64,000 bases of DNA, from assembly GCA_003586115.2 (NCBI GenBank), contig QVOM02000021.1, positions 11,930,478 through 11,994,477 on the forward strand, read 5' to 3'. Numbering within the stretch: the first letter of the stretch is position 1; each line of letters starts with the position of its first letter. The translations under genes and the position numbers were made by a program. Positions 22,445-34,629 of the stretch are shown here, piece by piece. Source of the DNA: Salvator merianae (taxonomy: Eukaryota > Chordata > Lepidosauria > Squamata > Teiidae). The notes below the pieces were generated by a model that saw nothing but the letters and a program-made list of their open reading frames with translations, was not told where the DNA came from and made no database searches.

Positions 22445-22721
22445 TAGAAATATGCCAGTCTGGTTTGAGTTCAAACCTATTCAAACTGAACAGGAGTGTT
22501 CAAAAGGTTTGAATTTGAACTGAACACCCTGCCCTTTTAAAAACAGAGTTCAAATTCAAACTAACAAAGGTGTTCAAAAGTGTTCAAAGGTGTTCAAAAG
22601 GTTCACATTCAAACTGAACACCCTGCCTCTCTGAAGATAAAAATGTTTGAATTCAATTGAACAAAGGGATGTTCAGTTCGATTTGCACTGAACAACCAAT
22701 TTAAGTTTGTACATATCTCTG
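22445..22721. mobile_element. hAT element (TAGAGATGTGC family)
   Basis: It starts TAGAAATATGCC and ends GTACATATCTCTG. Flanking 8-mers CTTCCACC (22437-22444) and TTTGCACC (22722-22729) agree at 6 of 8. The interior is a set of repeats of 'gttcaaaagg' and 'ttcaaactgaac', the same composition as the copies at 1020 and 12809. Confidence 0.7.
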
Positions 22722-22729
22722 TTTGCACC

Positions 22730-23295
22730 ATAATGTTACCAGTATTTACTTGGTGTCTCTGTGTGGAAAGGTCATGGCACAAATTTCTGTCTACCTCTCC
22801 ACTTCACTCCATGGATTCAGTCAACACGTATCAATCCTGTTCAATGACTTAAGGAAGCTGCCAATCAAATCTGATGTATGCCTTCATAAATCAAATGATT
22901 TCAATATATGTGCCAGTAGAATGTGTCCATTTGAAACAGCCCAATTGATAGTAGAGGTCAGCACATCTAGTAGGGGACATATGTATTTTTCTGAATTTTT
23001 GCATGCCACTCTTTGTGTTTCACAGAGATATACATTATAAATGTTAAGTAGAAAATGGTGTATATTAGTGAAAATGACTTGGAATTATATGAATGTAAAA
23101 ATGCCATACGTTTTTGAAAACTACTCACAAAAATGTGCAAATGCGCAGATAATGATATAATTTTTCAAACTGAGATTTTTTTAAAATGACAAGCTGTAAA
23201 TAGAAATGAGACAAAAAAATAATGTGAGAAATGTGCAAGAAACACCATTCGACAAATCCAGATTTCCTCTAATTGTGGTGCTTTCAAAGGCAAGT
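22730..23295. other. No gene seen
   Basis: Unassigned AT-rich sequence. The 105-codon frame at 22723-23040 shows no domain. Confidence 0.4.
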
Positions 23296-23395
23296 TTGTT
23301 TGTTTATATTTCTATCCCACCCTTCACCTGAAAGTCCCAGGGGAGGTCATAAAACTCAAATAAAAATAACAATTTGATAAAACAGAATAAGACAT
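23296..23395 (-). repeat. LINE 3'-tail fragment, L2-like, reversed
   Basis: 'tttatatttctatcccaccc' followed by 'cctgaaagtcccagggg' and an AAAT-rich stretch parallels the tails at 2095 and 35650. It runs into a longer unassigned repeat-like segment (23395-23742, resuming 24163-24480). Confidence 0.5.
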
Positions 23396-23742
23396 GCTTA
23401 AACTATAATCCTCTGCCCTGTCAGGATTACATACAGAGAAAGCCAAGCATCAAAGGCATGGATGAAAAGATATGTTTTAACCAGGCACAGAAAAACCACA
23501 GAATTCTCACTCTCTCACTCTGTAGCAAGTACTATGTTAAGAATATGTCCTGTAATACAGGTTGGACCCATACCATGCTGAGACAACCTTATGATTGACA
23601 TGGAGGCCATAAGTCCCTAAGCCTACTAAAGGTATCCTCAGTATGGAAATTGATGTCCCTTAACACCACAGTGCAGAAGCCGTCCAATATCATGTCTGAG
23701 ATTCCCTCCACCAATTCAGACAGGAAAGCTTTTGGTCAGTGA

Positions 23743-24159
23743 GGGTGTTTTGCACTTACCACCTTAGAATGAGATAATTATCCCATTCTAAGATGCTACT
23801 GACCATGCAGTGCAGGCACTGTCTGCACTGCATGGCCACAATCTGCACTACAAGCAGGCTACCAGCATTTGCAGTGCTAGTTCTTTACCATGGCAGTGAC
23901 CAGAATGCATCTGGCCACTGCCATGTTGATTGCCAGTGTCATGCAGTGCACAGGCACAATTGGGCAAGCATGTAGGCCCGGTCACTGCATGCAGCATGGC
24001 AGCCACGGTAAGTGCAAACGCACTTTACCGGGAGTGCAAATTAGTGTGTTATAATTAGAGCATTATGCTGCTACTAGCCTCTCTGGCCTCTGCAAAGTAC
24101 AGAAGCACTTTGCTAGCAAGCATCCTTGATGCTTGCTAGCACAAAGTGCGAACCGGCCC
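23743..24159. mobile_element. Harbinger-like MITE with TGA duplication
   Basis: A 417-bp element with ends GGGTGTTTTGCACTTACC and the complement of GGGCCGGTTCGCACTTTG, flanked by TGA at 23740-23742 and 24160-24162. Sub-terminal hairpins are clear: 'cttagaatgagataattatc' folds on 'cccattctaag', and 'ctagcaagcat' folds on 'atgcttgctag' at the other end. Confidence 0.82.
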
Positions 24160-24162
24160 TGA

Positions 24163-26329
24163 GGGAACCTCGATTCATCTCTCTGACCCAACACTAGGAA
24201 CAGTCACAGAGTGGATAGGATGTCTGGTGAGACTGTATGGATTCTGGTGATTCCACCCACTCCATCCCACAATCCTGAACCAATCCAGCACCAAGTGTCC
24301 TGAGGGGCAAATCTGAGTAAGCCCTGGACTTCCCAGCTCACTCATCTAGGCCTCTATAATACTGTGCATACTAGGTCAGCCCTTTCATCCACAGTCACAG
24401 ATGAGTTATGACTTATTTTGGACTGACCTGGCATTCAGTAACATCACCACCAAGTCAGTAGGAAGGGTGATAGGCAGCCCTGCATTTTAATGGTCGAGAG
24501 GCAGAGTAGAAAGAGTAAAAGGCTTAATATGTTTAGCACTCCTTCTCAGAAGCATTCTTCTCTGTCTCCCATCACTGTGTCTCCCCCTGCCTATTACAAC
24601 TGAAATGGGTTCCCCATTTGAATGATCAATGTAAGAATGCTCTGTTGACTTATTAAGAAATTGTTTTAGAAAAATGAGATCGATCAAGACATTTACATTT
24701 TTTGTACATAACAAAGCAGCTTGGATGCATTGGTCTTTTCATAATAAGTGGCTTGGATCAAGAAGTCTAGCAAATGCTAAAGAATTCTAATCAAATGCCC
24801 TTTTCTTTAACATAAACCAGCATCTTCTACAAGCATTTCCTGTATGTATTGATCTGGATGTGTGTCTGTGTATACTGAAATACTGGCATGCTATCCAGTA
24901 GCTTTATAGTGTGATTACCTGAAAGTAAATCTGATGTACATGAGACATCTATTCCTATAAGCAATTTAGAAAACACAACAGTTTTTGCGTTTAGATTTTT
25001 GCTTTTTCTTGGCATACCTATTAGATTTTTTTTAGTTCAACAGCTCTCAAGACAAGAGTCAATGAAAAATTCACCAAGAAAATATGATCTCTGTACATTT
25101 AAAATACAGCTGATGAGATATGGAGATGTTCATGTAAGACACAGCTTGATTTTGCTTTGAGAAAGTCTTAAGCCAGAACCATATTTCATTCTTGCTATGG
25201 ATGTGTTCCTATATTTGCAGTGAGCAAATATTTCTCAGGGGCATTAGAATCAATGAACTAAAATAGAATAAATTTTTGCATGATGTAAATAACTCAACTG
25301 TGCAAATAACACATAGGGGGCAGCGTGAATTGATCTTGTCTGAGCTCAGAGTGTATAGTTTGTACCTGAATGGGAAGTGGACTGAGAATACAAGACGCTC
25401 TAGCCTAGAATGGAAGTCGAAGAATATCTCAGAAGAAGGCAATGGGAACTCATCTGTTTATTGTTTCCAGGAAAACTGGATGTTCTTGTCCATGGAATCA
25501 CCTGGAATTAGGCACACAGTTACATTGTTTCTTTAAATTATTATTGTTTTGATATCTGGTTTTACATATATTGGTTTTATGCTTTTTGTGTGTGTTTTGA
25601 AAATAAAATGGCCTGGAAGCTCATGGTTGATGGTGAGATAGTAAATAAATGCACAAGTACACAACGGCATTGGGAACATTGGGTGCTATAAAGAAAAATT
25701 AGTATCTCAAATTTGTGCTACATCAGTTCTTTGATCTATAGTGTGTTTGGCATAACTAAAAGCAAGACACCAACCATTACCATTCTGAAAGCAAATTTGA
25801 TCATGGTTTGACATTAATCACAGGACTGAATGGATTGATATATTAAATACAGAACAACAACAGATAATATTAATGGAATACAAGTGATTTTGTGATTAGA
25901 ATGATGAATAAGAATAGAGATGGTCAGCAAAATGGACCCAGTGGATGAGGGATTTCCATGGATCGCTAACTCTAAATCCAACTCGGATCTGAAGTGGATC
26001 AGAACCAGAAGTTGGAGAAAAGGAGCTAATAAAAAATCAACACTAGTCAGCACAGGGTCATCCCACTGCCTTCGTTTCCTTGGCCATCCCTGAATAAGAG
26101 ACAATGTAATAGTTGAAGCTGCCAAGATTCTTCCTAAAGGTACCATCTGATTAAAAATTTAATGTGACTTTCTGTAGAGGGCAAATGTGATGAAAGGAGC
26201 TGCAGAAATGTGAGGGCCAGCATGAGAGGCACAGTGGAGGGACAAAGCAGTGATTTGCCATCAACATTTGATGTTTGGGAACAATTATATATTTTCAAAA
26301 CTAAATGAGGGGTAACTAAAATCCCCTTT
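24163..26329. other. No gene seen
   Basis: Unassigned; 24163-24480 seems to continue the sequence left of the MITE. Frames at 24487-25536 lack domains. A 'TAGAGATGGTCAGC' motif near 25915 resembles a hAT end but no partner end was found. Confidence 0.4.
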
Positions 26330-29303
26330 ATCAGCCTCTGCCCCGTTGTGGTGGAGAAGCTTGCATAGCTCAGTGAAGCTATGAGCTATGCCTTGCAGAA
26401 CCACCCAGCAAAGACAGGGCATAATGGAGAGCTCAGACACAAGGTGATCCACTGGAGACGAAAATGGCAAACCACTCCAGTATGCTTGCCAGAAAACCCC
26501 AAAAGGCTAAAAGATATGATATTAGAAGATGAGCCCCTCATGTCAGAAGGTGTCCAGTACAGCCCCGATAGCTTTAAGAAAGAGTTAGACAAATTCATGG
26601 AGGACAAGTATATCAATGGATACTAGAATTGATGCCTAGATACTGCCTTTAGGTTGGAGAGACAGGTAGGGTGTCTCTAAATGCCATTTGCAGGAAATCA
26701 AAACCAGATGAAGATTTTGCCTTTGTTTTTTGCTTGTGAATGCCCAGAAACAATTGGTGGGCTATTGTGTCAGACAAGATGCTGGATTAGATGGGTTGCG
26801 GCCCAGTCCAGCAGGGCTCTTCTTATGTTACTGGGAAAGAGTGGAGAACAACTATAAGTAGCTCCAGAAAGAATGAAGTGGCTTCATCAAAGACAAAAGG
26901 ACACTCGGTTGTGGATGTGTCTGGTGGTAAAAGGAAAGTCCAATGCTGTAAAAACAATATTGCATAGGAATTTATAATGTAAGATCTATAAACAAAGACA
27001 AGATTAAACATTGACATCTTGGGAATCACTGAATGAAAACAGACTGGAATTGGGGAATTTAATTCAGATGACCATTATATCTGTTACTGGCGCAATAATC
27101 GCGTAGAAGAAATGGGCTACAATCTCAAAAATAATAGAATGATTTCTGCTTGAATCCAAGGCAAACCATTCAGCATCACACTAATCCAAATCTCTGTCCC
27201 AATCACTGATGTTGATGAGGCTGAAGTTGGCCAGTTCTATGAAGACCTACAACACCTTCTAGAACTATCTACAAAAAAGATGTTACTTTCATCATAGGGT
27301 GTTGGAATGCTAAAGTAGAAAATGAAGAGATAACTGGAACAACAGGCAAGTTTGACCCTGGGGTATAAAAGGAAGCAGGGCCTTTCTATTAAGAGTCTAA
27401 GAACAAGATGTCAAAATGGCTATCTCGTGAGGCTTTGCAAATAACTGAAGAAAGAAGGAAAGTGAAAGGTAAGGGAGAAAGAGAAAGGCATACTCAACTG
27501 AATGCAAATTCCCAGAGAATAGCAAGGAGAGATAAGAAATCCTTAAATGAGCGATGCAAAGAAATAGAAGAAAATAATAGAATGGGAATGACAAGAGAGC
27601 TTTTCATGAAATTTGGAGATATCAAGGGAATGTTTCATGCAAAAATGGACTGGATAAAAAACAAAAATAATAGGGACTTAGCAGAAACAAAAGAGATAAA
27701 GAAAAGGTGGCAAGAATACATAGAAGAACTGTTTAAGACCTTAATGTCACTGATAACCACAATGTTGTGGTCACTGACCTAAAGCCAGACATCCTGGAGA
27801 GAGAAGTCAAATGGGTCTTGGGAAATACTGCTGGCAACATGGCTAGTGGAGGTGATGGAATTCCAGCTGAACTATTTAAAATCCCCAAAAACAATACTGT
27901 TAAAGTATTGCACTCAGTATGCCAGCAAATTTGGAAAACTCAGCAGTGGCCATTGGATTGGAACAGGTCAGTTTATGTTCCAATTATAAAGAAAAGTAAT
28001 GCCAAAGAATGTTCAAATTACTGAAGAATTGCATTCATTCCATACACTAGCAAGATTGTGCTCCTGCAAGCTAAGCTCTAGCAATATGTAAACCAAGAAC
28101 CACCAGAAGTCCAAACTGGTTTTTGAAGAGCTAGAGGAACTAGATATCAAATTGTCCACATTCACTAAATTGTGGAGAAACAAGGGAGTTCCAGAAAAAC
28201 ATCTGCTTCTGCTTCATCATCTACACTAAAGCTTTTGTCTGTGAGGCTCACTATAAATTGTGGTAAGTTCTTAAAGACATGGGAGCACCAGACCAGCTTA
28301 CCTGTCTCCTGAAGTGTCTGTATGTGGGTCAAGAAACAACAGTTAGAACTAAACAAGAAGCAACTGATTGGTTCAAGATTGAGAAAGGAGTATAACAAGT
28401 CTGTATATTGTCATCCTATTTATTTAACTTATATGCAGAGTACATCATGAGAAATGCCAGGCTGGATGAATCAAAAGCTGGAATTAAGATTGCCAGGAGA
28501 AATATCAACAACCTCAGATATGCAGATTATACCACCCTGATGGAAGAAAGTGAAAATGAATTAAGGAGCCGCTTGATGAGAGTGAAAGACGACAGTACAA
28601 AAGCTGGCCTGAAGCTGAACATTAAAAAAACCCAAACCCTAAGGTTATGACATCCAGTTCCATCAATTCTTGGCAAACAGAGGGGGAAGAAATGGAAGCG
28701 GGCATAGATTTTTCTTGAGTTCAAAGATCACTGTAGACAGTGACTGCAGATATGAAATTAAAAGATACTTGCTCCTTGGGAGGAAAGCTATAGCAAACCT
28801 GGACAGCATGTTAAAAAGCAGGGGCATCACTCTGTTAGCAAAGGTCCACATAGCTAAAACTATGGTTTTCACATTAGTATTGTTTGGCTGTGGGAGCTGA
28901 AACATAAGGAAGGTTGAGCACCAAAGAATGGAAACTTTTTAGTCATGGTGCTGGATAAGACTTTTGAGAGTTCCTTGGACTGCAAGAAGATCAAATCAGT
29001 CAATGCTAAAAGAAATCAACCCTGACTGTTCACTGGAAGGACAAATACTGAAACTGAAGCTCAAATATTTTGTACCACATAATGATTCGACAGGATTAAC
29101 TAGAAGAGGCCCTGATGTTGGGAAAGGGCCAAGGAGAAGGACAAGAGGACTTCAGATGATAAAATGACCATATAGTGTCATTGAGGTATCGAACATGAGC
29201 TTGAGCAACAAACTTCAGAGGACAGTGGAGGATAGGTCTTGGCATGCTGTGGTTCATGGGGTCATGAAGAGTCAGACATGACTTAATGATTGAACAACAA
29301 CTA
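26330..29303 (+). pseudogene. BovB (RTE) LINE, forward copy, decayed
   Basis: The 5' region (26330-26561, 'gtgatccactggagacg', 'atggcaaaccactccagta') leads into the apurinic endonuclease part (about 26830-27390), then the reverse transcriptase. Frames at 27408-27782, 27767-28024, 28408-28650 and 28670-28900 together carry 'ARRDKKSLNERCKEIEENN', 'ASGGDGIPAELFKI' and 'LYAEYIMRNARLDESKAGIK'. The 3' end is 'gagtcagacatgacttaatg' (to 29303). About 0.6 kb between endonuclease and RT is missing at about 27390. Frames are broken by stops and indels, and the catalytic YADD reads YADY (28517-28530), so no active enzyme is possible. A CR1 tail sits inside at 26562-26829. Host-gene status is excluded by the continuous family match. 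Confidence 0.92.
26562..26829 (+). mobile_element. CR1 LINE 3' end nested in BovB
   Basis: It begins in the CR1 C-terminal coding end (translated 'SFKKELDKFMEDKYINGY') and finishes with the typical 'gatgctggattagatggg...gcagggctcttcttatgtt' terminus. BovB sequence stops at 'ggtgtccagta' and resumes with 'tactgggaaagagtgg'. CR1 copies usually lack long duplications; only TA is shared here. Confidence 0.82.
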
Positions 29304-29722
29304 TTTAAAATAGAGGCAAGGAGGGGGTAGGAAATGAAATTAAGGTTGACTCAAAATGTATGAGGCAATTGTATCCATTAGCATTATGTGAATTCAAAAA
29401 GAAAAGGAAAGCAGAATTAAAATCAGAATCACAATCAATATCAAAACAAAAGTTATTGATCACTGCAATGACCACGCCTATGATCATGACAAAAGCAAAG
29501 CAAAATAAATTACTGAAAAATTCTGTAGAAATGGAGAAATTCATTCAAATGAACATCTGTTCAGTGGATCCTCTACCTTCATCTACATATGAACAGGGAT
29601 TGAATTTTTGATACATTATAAGCTTCTGAATCTTTAATAAAGATAGAATAGCAAAATTGATGCTGCATGCAAAGCAGAATAAAGCAAAATATTCTTACTT
29701 AAATCTGCTCTACTATAATATA
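29304..29722. other. No gene seen; A-rich
   Basis: Unassigned A-rich DNA. The lysine-rich frame 29360-29611 has no recognisable domain. Confidence 0.4.
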
Positions 29723-30072
29723 GGACCTTTCTGTACTGACTTGTAATCTGGAATAGGAACCCTCTTCCTTCTCTTTGGGGCCTCATCTGTCCACACATTA
29801 GTGCAAATCAGAGGCCCTGCTCACCACGGGCATGCTCTGCGTGCACTGAATGGAGTGTGATTCAAGCCAGGAGACTCCTGATCTGGATCACTGGTAGACC
29901 TCAATATTGATATCGAGGTCTACCGGCATACAATTTGGGCCTAATCTGGAACATGGAGGCATGCAGAAGGTGTACACCTCTGTGTTCCAATTACAAGGGG
30001 ACCCATTTCAGAAGCAGACCTTATTATGTTACCAAAATAGATCCCCCAAGGGCTCTCAGACTAGGAACCAGT
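29723..30072. mobile_element. 5' fragment of 'TTTCTGCACTT' MITE
   Basis: It starts GGACCTTTCTGTACTGAC and matches the first about 350 bp of 20793-21338 ('tccacacattagtgcaaatc', 'gcatgctctgcgtgcactg', 'tggtagacctca'). The right terminal repeat is missing. Confidence 0.6.
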
Positions 30073-31223
30073 AGAATTATTCATTAATGTGTATTCTAAC
30101 ACAAAGTTGAAGAAGTGGCAGTCCCCAAAACATCTGAACTACAGGTTCTTCAACACTGTTTTACTGCACTCTCTCTATATATAGTTATGAGCCTCCTTCT
30201 CCTTTGCGCCAATCACCCTAGATAAAGAACCTGAGGTCAGCCTTTTCCAATGTAAACAAATAATCTGTTCCAAATTGCACAGAACAGCAGCTAGCTGAAC
30301 ATCCTCGGGTGTGAAAAGGCAAAGCCACAAAGTTTTCTTCTGTTACTTCTCTCCACCATCTAATATTTAGAAATGTGTTACCTGGTTATGTAGAAGCTTA
30401 TTTACCTATTGAGGCTGGTCTCTATTAATAATAATCAAACAGTGATTTTCCAGGAATTGCTGGACTACAGTTTCATTTTTCATTTTTTTATTTTTTTTGC
30501 CATTGGCCAGAATGATAGAGGTGAAATTCAGTGAATTCTAACTTGGCCATAGTTTTGTCGCTCCTGTTTTATCCATTCCATCTTTCAGCAATCATTCCTT
30601 TGAGTTTCAGCAGAGGAAGAGATGAAATGCAGAGACACAGATACCAATGCTATACTTCTCATGAGTGTCAAAAATCCCTGGGCTGCCTCTACAAGCAAGT
30701 AAGTAAATAGCACTCTATTGATTTATTTTAGCTGTACTGTTTGATGCTGATATATATACCAACATATGGATCAGGGACATGGACCTCGACTAAATCAGAT
30801 GCATGAAGACTGCAAACAACAGAAAGGAGCATTGGAATAACTAGAAATCTAGCAGGAATGAAAGAGATGACACGACTTACAGACAGTATTCCAGAATAAA
30901 AGTCTGAAATAACAGTAAGCTGAACACACTGCAGAAAGAATTTGTGATTGGCAGGTAGTAGAAATATGCAATGGGATATCAAGAGACCAGGGAAGAGCAA
31001 AGGACTGACCGCATAGCAGATGGGCGGATGAAATTTAAGAAAAGGATGGAGGCAAATTATGGGAAAGAACTGGCCAGAACAGGGAGTTGTGGAAGAAATT
31101 GGAAAGGCCCTCACTCAAAAGTGGATTAAAAACACTGTTGATCATATGAACACATGCATACACACTTATTTCTCTTTTTCACATGCTTTTGCATTTATGT
31201 TCTGCTTTTTTTCTGAAGACCAA
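30073..31223. other. No gene seen
   Basis: Unassigned. The 128-codon minus frame at 30728-31114 has no transposon or host domain that I recognise. Confidence 0.4.
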
Positions 31224-31355
31224 CAAACATTATTCTCCTCACTTCCATTTTATCCTTACAACAACCCTATGAAAAGCAGTAATGGATTCAGTTTCAAATA
31301 GGAGCTTACATAATTCAGTGGGATGTAAATCTTGGTCTCCCAGTTCACAGACATA
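31224..31355 (-). mobile_element. tRNA-derived SINE fragment, reversed
   Basis: On the minus strand it carries the reptile SINE body: 'cctgggtctcccag'-like sequence at the head (complement at 31331-31343), then 'agggttgttgtaaggataaa' (complement at 31250-31270), then the tail. The 5' head is interrupted by the element at 31356-31823, and 'agactctagccctgatcctg' just after it may be the missing head. Confidence 0.6.
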
Positions 31356-31823
31356 GTCCGTTTCCACATTCCCACCCCTGCTGTCCTGGGCCACAACTTG
31401 TCCCAAGCTGAGACAGCTTGCCACTGAAGTGGGACAGACCCATTTATGGATGGCCAATCTTGTCCCAGCTCCAGAACCCAGGGTCCAAAGGCTAGGAAAC
31501 AAAACTTCCCGGCCTTCTGAATTTCCAGGAGGCCCTTTTTCAGTGGCACACCACTTTCATTGCCACTTCTTAGGGTGCTTTGTGAACCTGGAGCACTGTT
31601 GGAAAGTGTCCCCATGGACCCATTAGTACATCAATAGATCTTGGTGTCAACAATAGAGCAGAATAGGGCATTATTTTAGGTGCCCTATGCCACTCTCTGC
31701 TCTTTCTTGTGTGGACAGAGTATTCCAGAGGGATTGGACCTGTGCTGTTGTATAATAGGGTGCAAAGGCCAGGCCCCTTATACCTCTTCCTGGACCACAC
31801 TAGAGGTAAATGCAGAAAGGATC
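31356..31823. mobile_element. Diverged 'TTTCTGCACTT' MITE
   Basis: Ends GTCCGTTTCCACATTCCC and the complement of GATCCTTTCTGCATTTACC are imperfect inverted repeats. The interior is GC-richer than its surroundings, with partial resemblance to the family. Target duplication is not clear (ATA/TAA). Confidence 0.5.
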
Positions 31824-31864
31824 TAAGACTCTAGCCCTGATCCTGTGTTGGTCATATTTCTGAA

Positions 31865-32215
31865 TATTGGTAAAATTCCAGAATCTATAGAAATTCTGGC
31901 TTGGATCCTATATAATAATAATCCTTTGGAATTGGCTTCCACAAGATATGGTGTTGACTGCCAATTTGGATGGTTTCAAAACAGGTTTGGATCAATTCAT
32001 GGAAGTGAGTGTTATCAATGGCTATTAGCTTTGATAGCAATAGGAGGCAGTATGCCTCTGGAAACCAGCTATTTGAATGCTGCAAGCAGAGCAAGTTGAA
32101 TTCTCAACTCTTGCTGGTGGGTTTCCCTCTTCAGTTGGTTGGTCGCTGTGAGAACAAACTGCTAGAATAGATGGGCCACACATCCGAACCAGTGGGACAT
32201 TTCTTACACTGTTAT
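31865..32215 (+). mobile_element. CR1 LINE 3'-end fragment
   Basis: 'ttggaattggcttccacaagat', 'gatcaattcatggaagtgag', 'ggctattagc' and 'gaatagatgggccacacatc' follow the CR1 C-terminal coding and 3' UTR order, ending near 'gtgggacatttcttacactg'. Only the last about 350 bp are present. Confidence 0.8.
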
Positions 32216-32569
32216 GTTCTGATAGCATATGCATCATGAACACTGTCCCATGCTGTGTTGCTTGCTCTTCTCTATCTTATAAAGGGGAATATCTTTATTT
32301 TTGTTTCCTGGAAAATGTCAATTCAAGTTCTTCCCACAATGGTGAAAATACTCCTTCACTGTCTCCCATAAAGTTCAATTTACTAGTGCTTCTATATTGA
32401 ACAAAACTCTGAACCATATTGATTCCTGTGAACAGAATATTTATCGTGATTTTCTTGGAATTCTTTTCCTCATCCTTTTTTCATGCTGTTGGCCAGATTT
32501 TTATTATTATTTTTTTAATTTGAAGATGTTTGTCACTACATCCCTACAAATAACGTTCAAGTTTAATCA

Positions 32570-32996
32570 GGCCTTTTTGCACTTGAAACTAATAAACTTC
32601 AGGGACATTCACTAGTCAAGTGCCTCTGCACTTTGTGGAGACTACAGCTACTCCTGATCACTACCTGCTGTGGAGCACAAAATCGTGCTCCACAGCTGTA
32701 CCAGGAGTAGCTGGACTGCTTCCAGTACTGTGCGTTCACACCCGCTTCCAGGTTCGAATGCACAACTGCAAATCATAGCTGTGCCTGCGCGATTGTGTGG
32801 CATTGCCAGTCACCATGGCAGCGGCTGGAAGCTTCCCAGCTGCTGTCATGGTGCAGAACTGCAACAGGATGCCAGCAGTTGCACTGCAAATGTTGGTATC
32901 CTGCTGGCGATCTGTTTCAAGACCCCACAGTGCCAATGGTCTCCGCACTGTGAGGTCTATTCCATTGTGGATTGTTCATGAACATGTGAAAGGCCC
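32570..32996. mobile_element. Harbinger-like MITE
   Basis: Ends AGGCCTTTTTGCACTTG and the complement of GGGCCTTTCACATGTTC. The interior ('ctgctgtggagcacaaaat', 'caccatggcagcggctgg') matches the copies at 10207 and 42726. The flanking 3-mers do not match, so the ends or the target have changed. Confidence 0.68.
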
Positions 32997-33184
32997 TTTG
33001 TCACAAATTGTTAACTAGAAAGGTGTCTCTTCATGAATCAGTTGGCTGCCCAATTTCCATCTCATGCCAGTAAGGCTGCACTCAGGTAATGCTTAGTTAT
33101 TCCATTATATTTGCATATTCCAGAATATCCATACTATATTCCGGAATATCCAAATATAGTGGAATAAGTAAATAACATCTGGAT

Positions 33185-34616
33185 TGTTACAGGCCATGCT
33201 CTGGGTGTGAGTTTTTGTTTTGGGAATTAGCCTACCTAGGCATTAGACCATGTTAGGGATCCATTGACCAGGTTTTAACAATGCTAAAACTGGCAAGAAA
33301 AGCCCAAACAAAGAGGTAAAAGGAAAAAAAAACCCTCTTCAGCTCAGAGCTCCGTGAAAACAATGGTACATCTTTATTAAAACCCAGCAAAAAGACTTGA
33401 ACCCAAAGAAACAGCAATAGTCAATGTAATTTGCTAGAATTAGCTAGTTTCATAGGTAGCATAGGTAGCTGGGGCACTTGAAAAAGGAACAGAAAAGGCT
33501 TGGCACCAGACTTAAGTAAGGTGACCTAGTTAGTGTGTGTGTGAAGGGGGGGGGGGGGAGAGAGAGTCTGGGAGATCTCACCCATCTGCAGTCTTCTCCA
33601 GGCAGATCTTCACCATGCCAAACAGGAAAATTTTGGGAAAAGATGCACAGGGCTCTTGCAGGCAAATGGGTTAGAAATCAGAGAGTGGGAAGTGGAAAAT
33701 GCTTCATAGCCCTCACTCCTTTAGGAAAAAGAACAACTCTTTTGCCAATGGGTATGGAGAGAGATATGGAAATCTCTCTTCAAGTGAAATCAGCTCAAAA
33801 GAAAAAAAAAATGCAAGCATCATGCAGTCTTCTTGGAAAAATCAGTTTTCCCGCTCCATGTCAGGAGGGAGGTAAAAGCAGCTCTCAGCCAGGGAAAATG
33901 GGGCTGAGATAGATGATCATTCTTCATTCTTCCTCTTTTTCTAGTTAATTATGCCTTTCTCCTAGCTCTTATGTCTCCTTCTAATTTATAATGTCCCTTC
34001 TTCTTCCTAATAGAAAAACCTGAACTTTTATATTCTTTTCCCAAGTAGAAAAAGGGGTAAGCTTTGCACATTGGATGAGAAATGGATTGAAATCCTGACT
34101 TTTGATAGGTTGTTTTAGCACCAGAATTTAAATTTATTGATCCTTTTAGCAAAGAGGTATGTTGAGCAGAGTGAATGTGGTCAATAGATTAATATGCAGA
34201 TAAAGAGACAAACAAATAAACTACACTGGTTGATGAGCTTAAGTTATGCTGTTTGTATTCTTAATGAGATGTTCTCAAGATGTAGACTTGAATAATAGGA
34301 CTAGTTTTGATGGCCAGATACTTGCCCAAATCTTTTGTTAACCATTAAGTGTAATTTCCTGAGCTGACTCAAGCAGCCAGGTTAACTTCTTCAAGAGATA
34401 AAGGAAAAATGTTGGTACTTTTGCAGACAGGCTGTTCTTTTTAAAAAATGGATGCAAGCAGAGGAAATTTGGTCTCTACAGGGTCCAGGATTCTGGTCAG
34501 TTTCCCTGTATTTGACACCTTTCTGAGTTATATTTCATGGAATCCATGTCCATTTCTATATAAGAGTCTCTGTGCTCCTGCTCCTGTGTGGCAGGGCTAA
34601 GAGTGTCTGCATTACA
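33185..34616. mobile_element. Solo LTR, second copy
   Basis: A 1,432-bp unit beginning TGTTACAGG and ending GCATTACA, flanked by GGAT at 33181-33184 and 34617-34620. It aligns with 16739-17830 from end to end but is longer, mostly in the TG/G-rich and A-rich internal parts. Minus-strand AATAAA is at 33373-33378 and a TATATA-like motif is near 34556-34562 on the same strand, a hint that the LTR is reversed. No internal retroviral genes lie nearby. It is regulatory DNA by origin; present activity is unknown. Confidence 0.85.
33531..33568 (+). repeat. TG run, 13-G homopolymer and GA run in LTR
   Basis: 'tgtgtgtgtgaa' then 13 consecutive G (33546-33558) then a short GA run. This is an obvious sequencing and replication-slippage hotspot. 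Confidence 0.9.
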
Positions 34617-34629
34617 GGATGCAGTTAAA

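Larger units (their letters stand above)
33074..34626. mobile_element. Palindromic Harbinger-like MITE split by solo LTR
   Basis: The element is about 120 bp once the LTR is removed. It consists of two inverted arms ('gcttagttattccattata' against 'tatagtggaataagtaaat') and ends GGCTGCACTC / GGATGCAGTT. TAA (33071-33073) and AAA (34627-34629) flank it. The intact sister at 51588-51716 reads 'gtctggatgctgcc' where this one is split, which confirms the LTR insertion point. Confidence 0.75.

Noticed and set aside
27408..28900. A host gene with reverse-transcriptase-like exons
   Set aside because: The frames form one continuous BovB element in order, with a LINE 3' end, stops and a mutated catalytic box.
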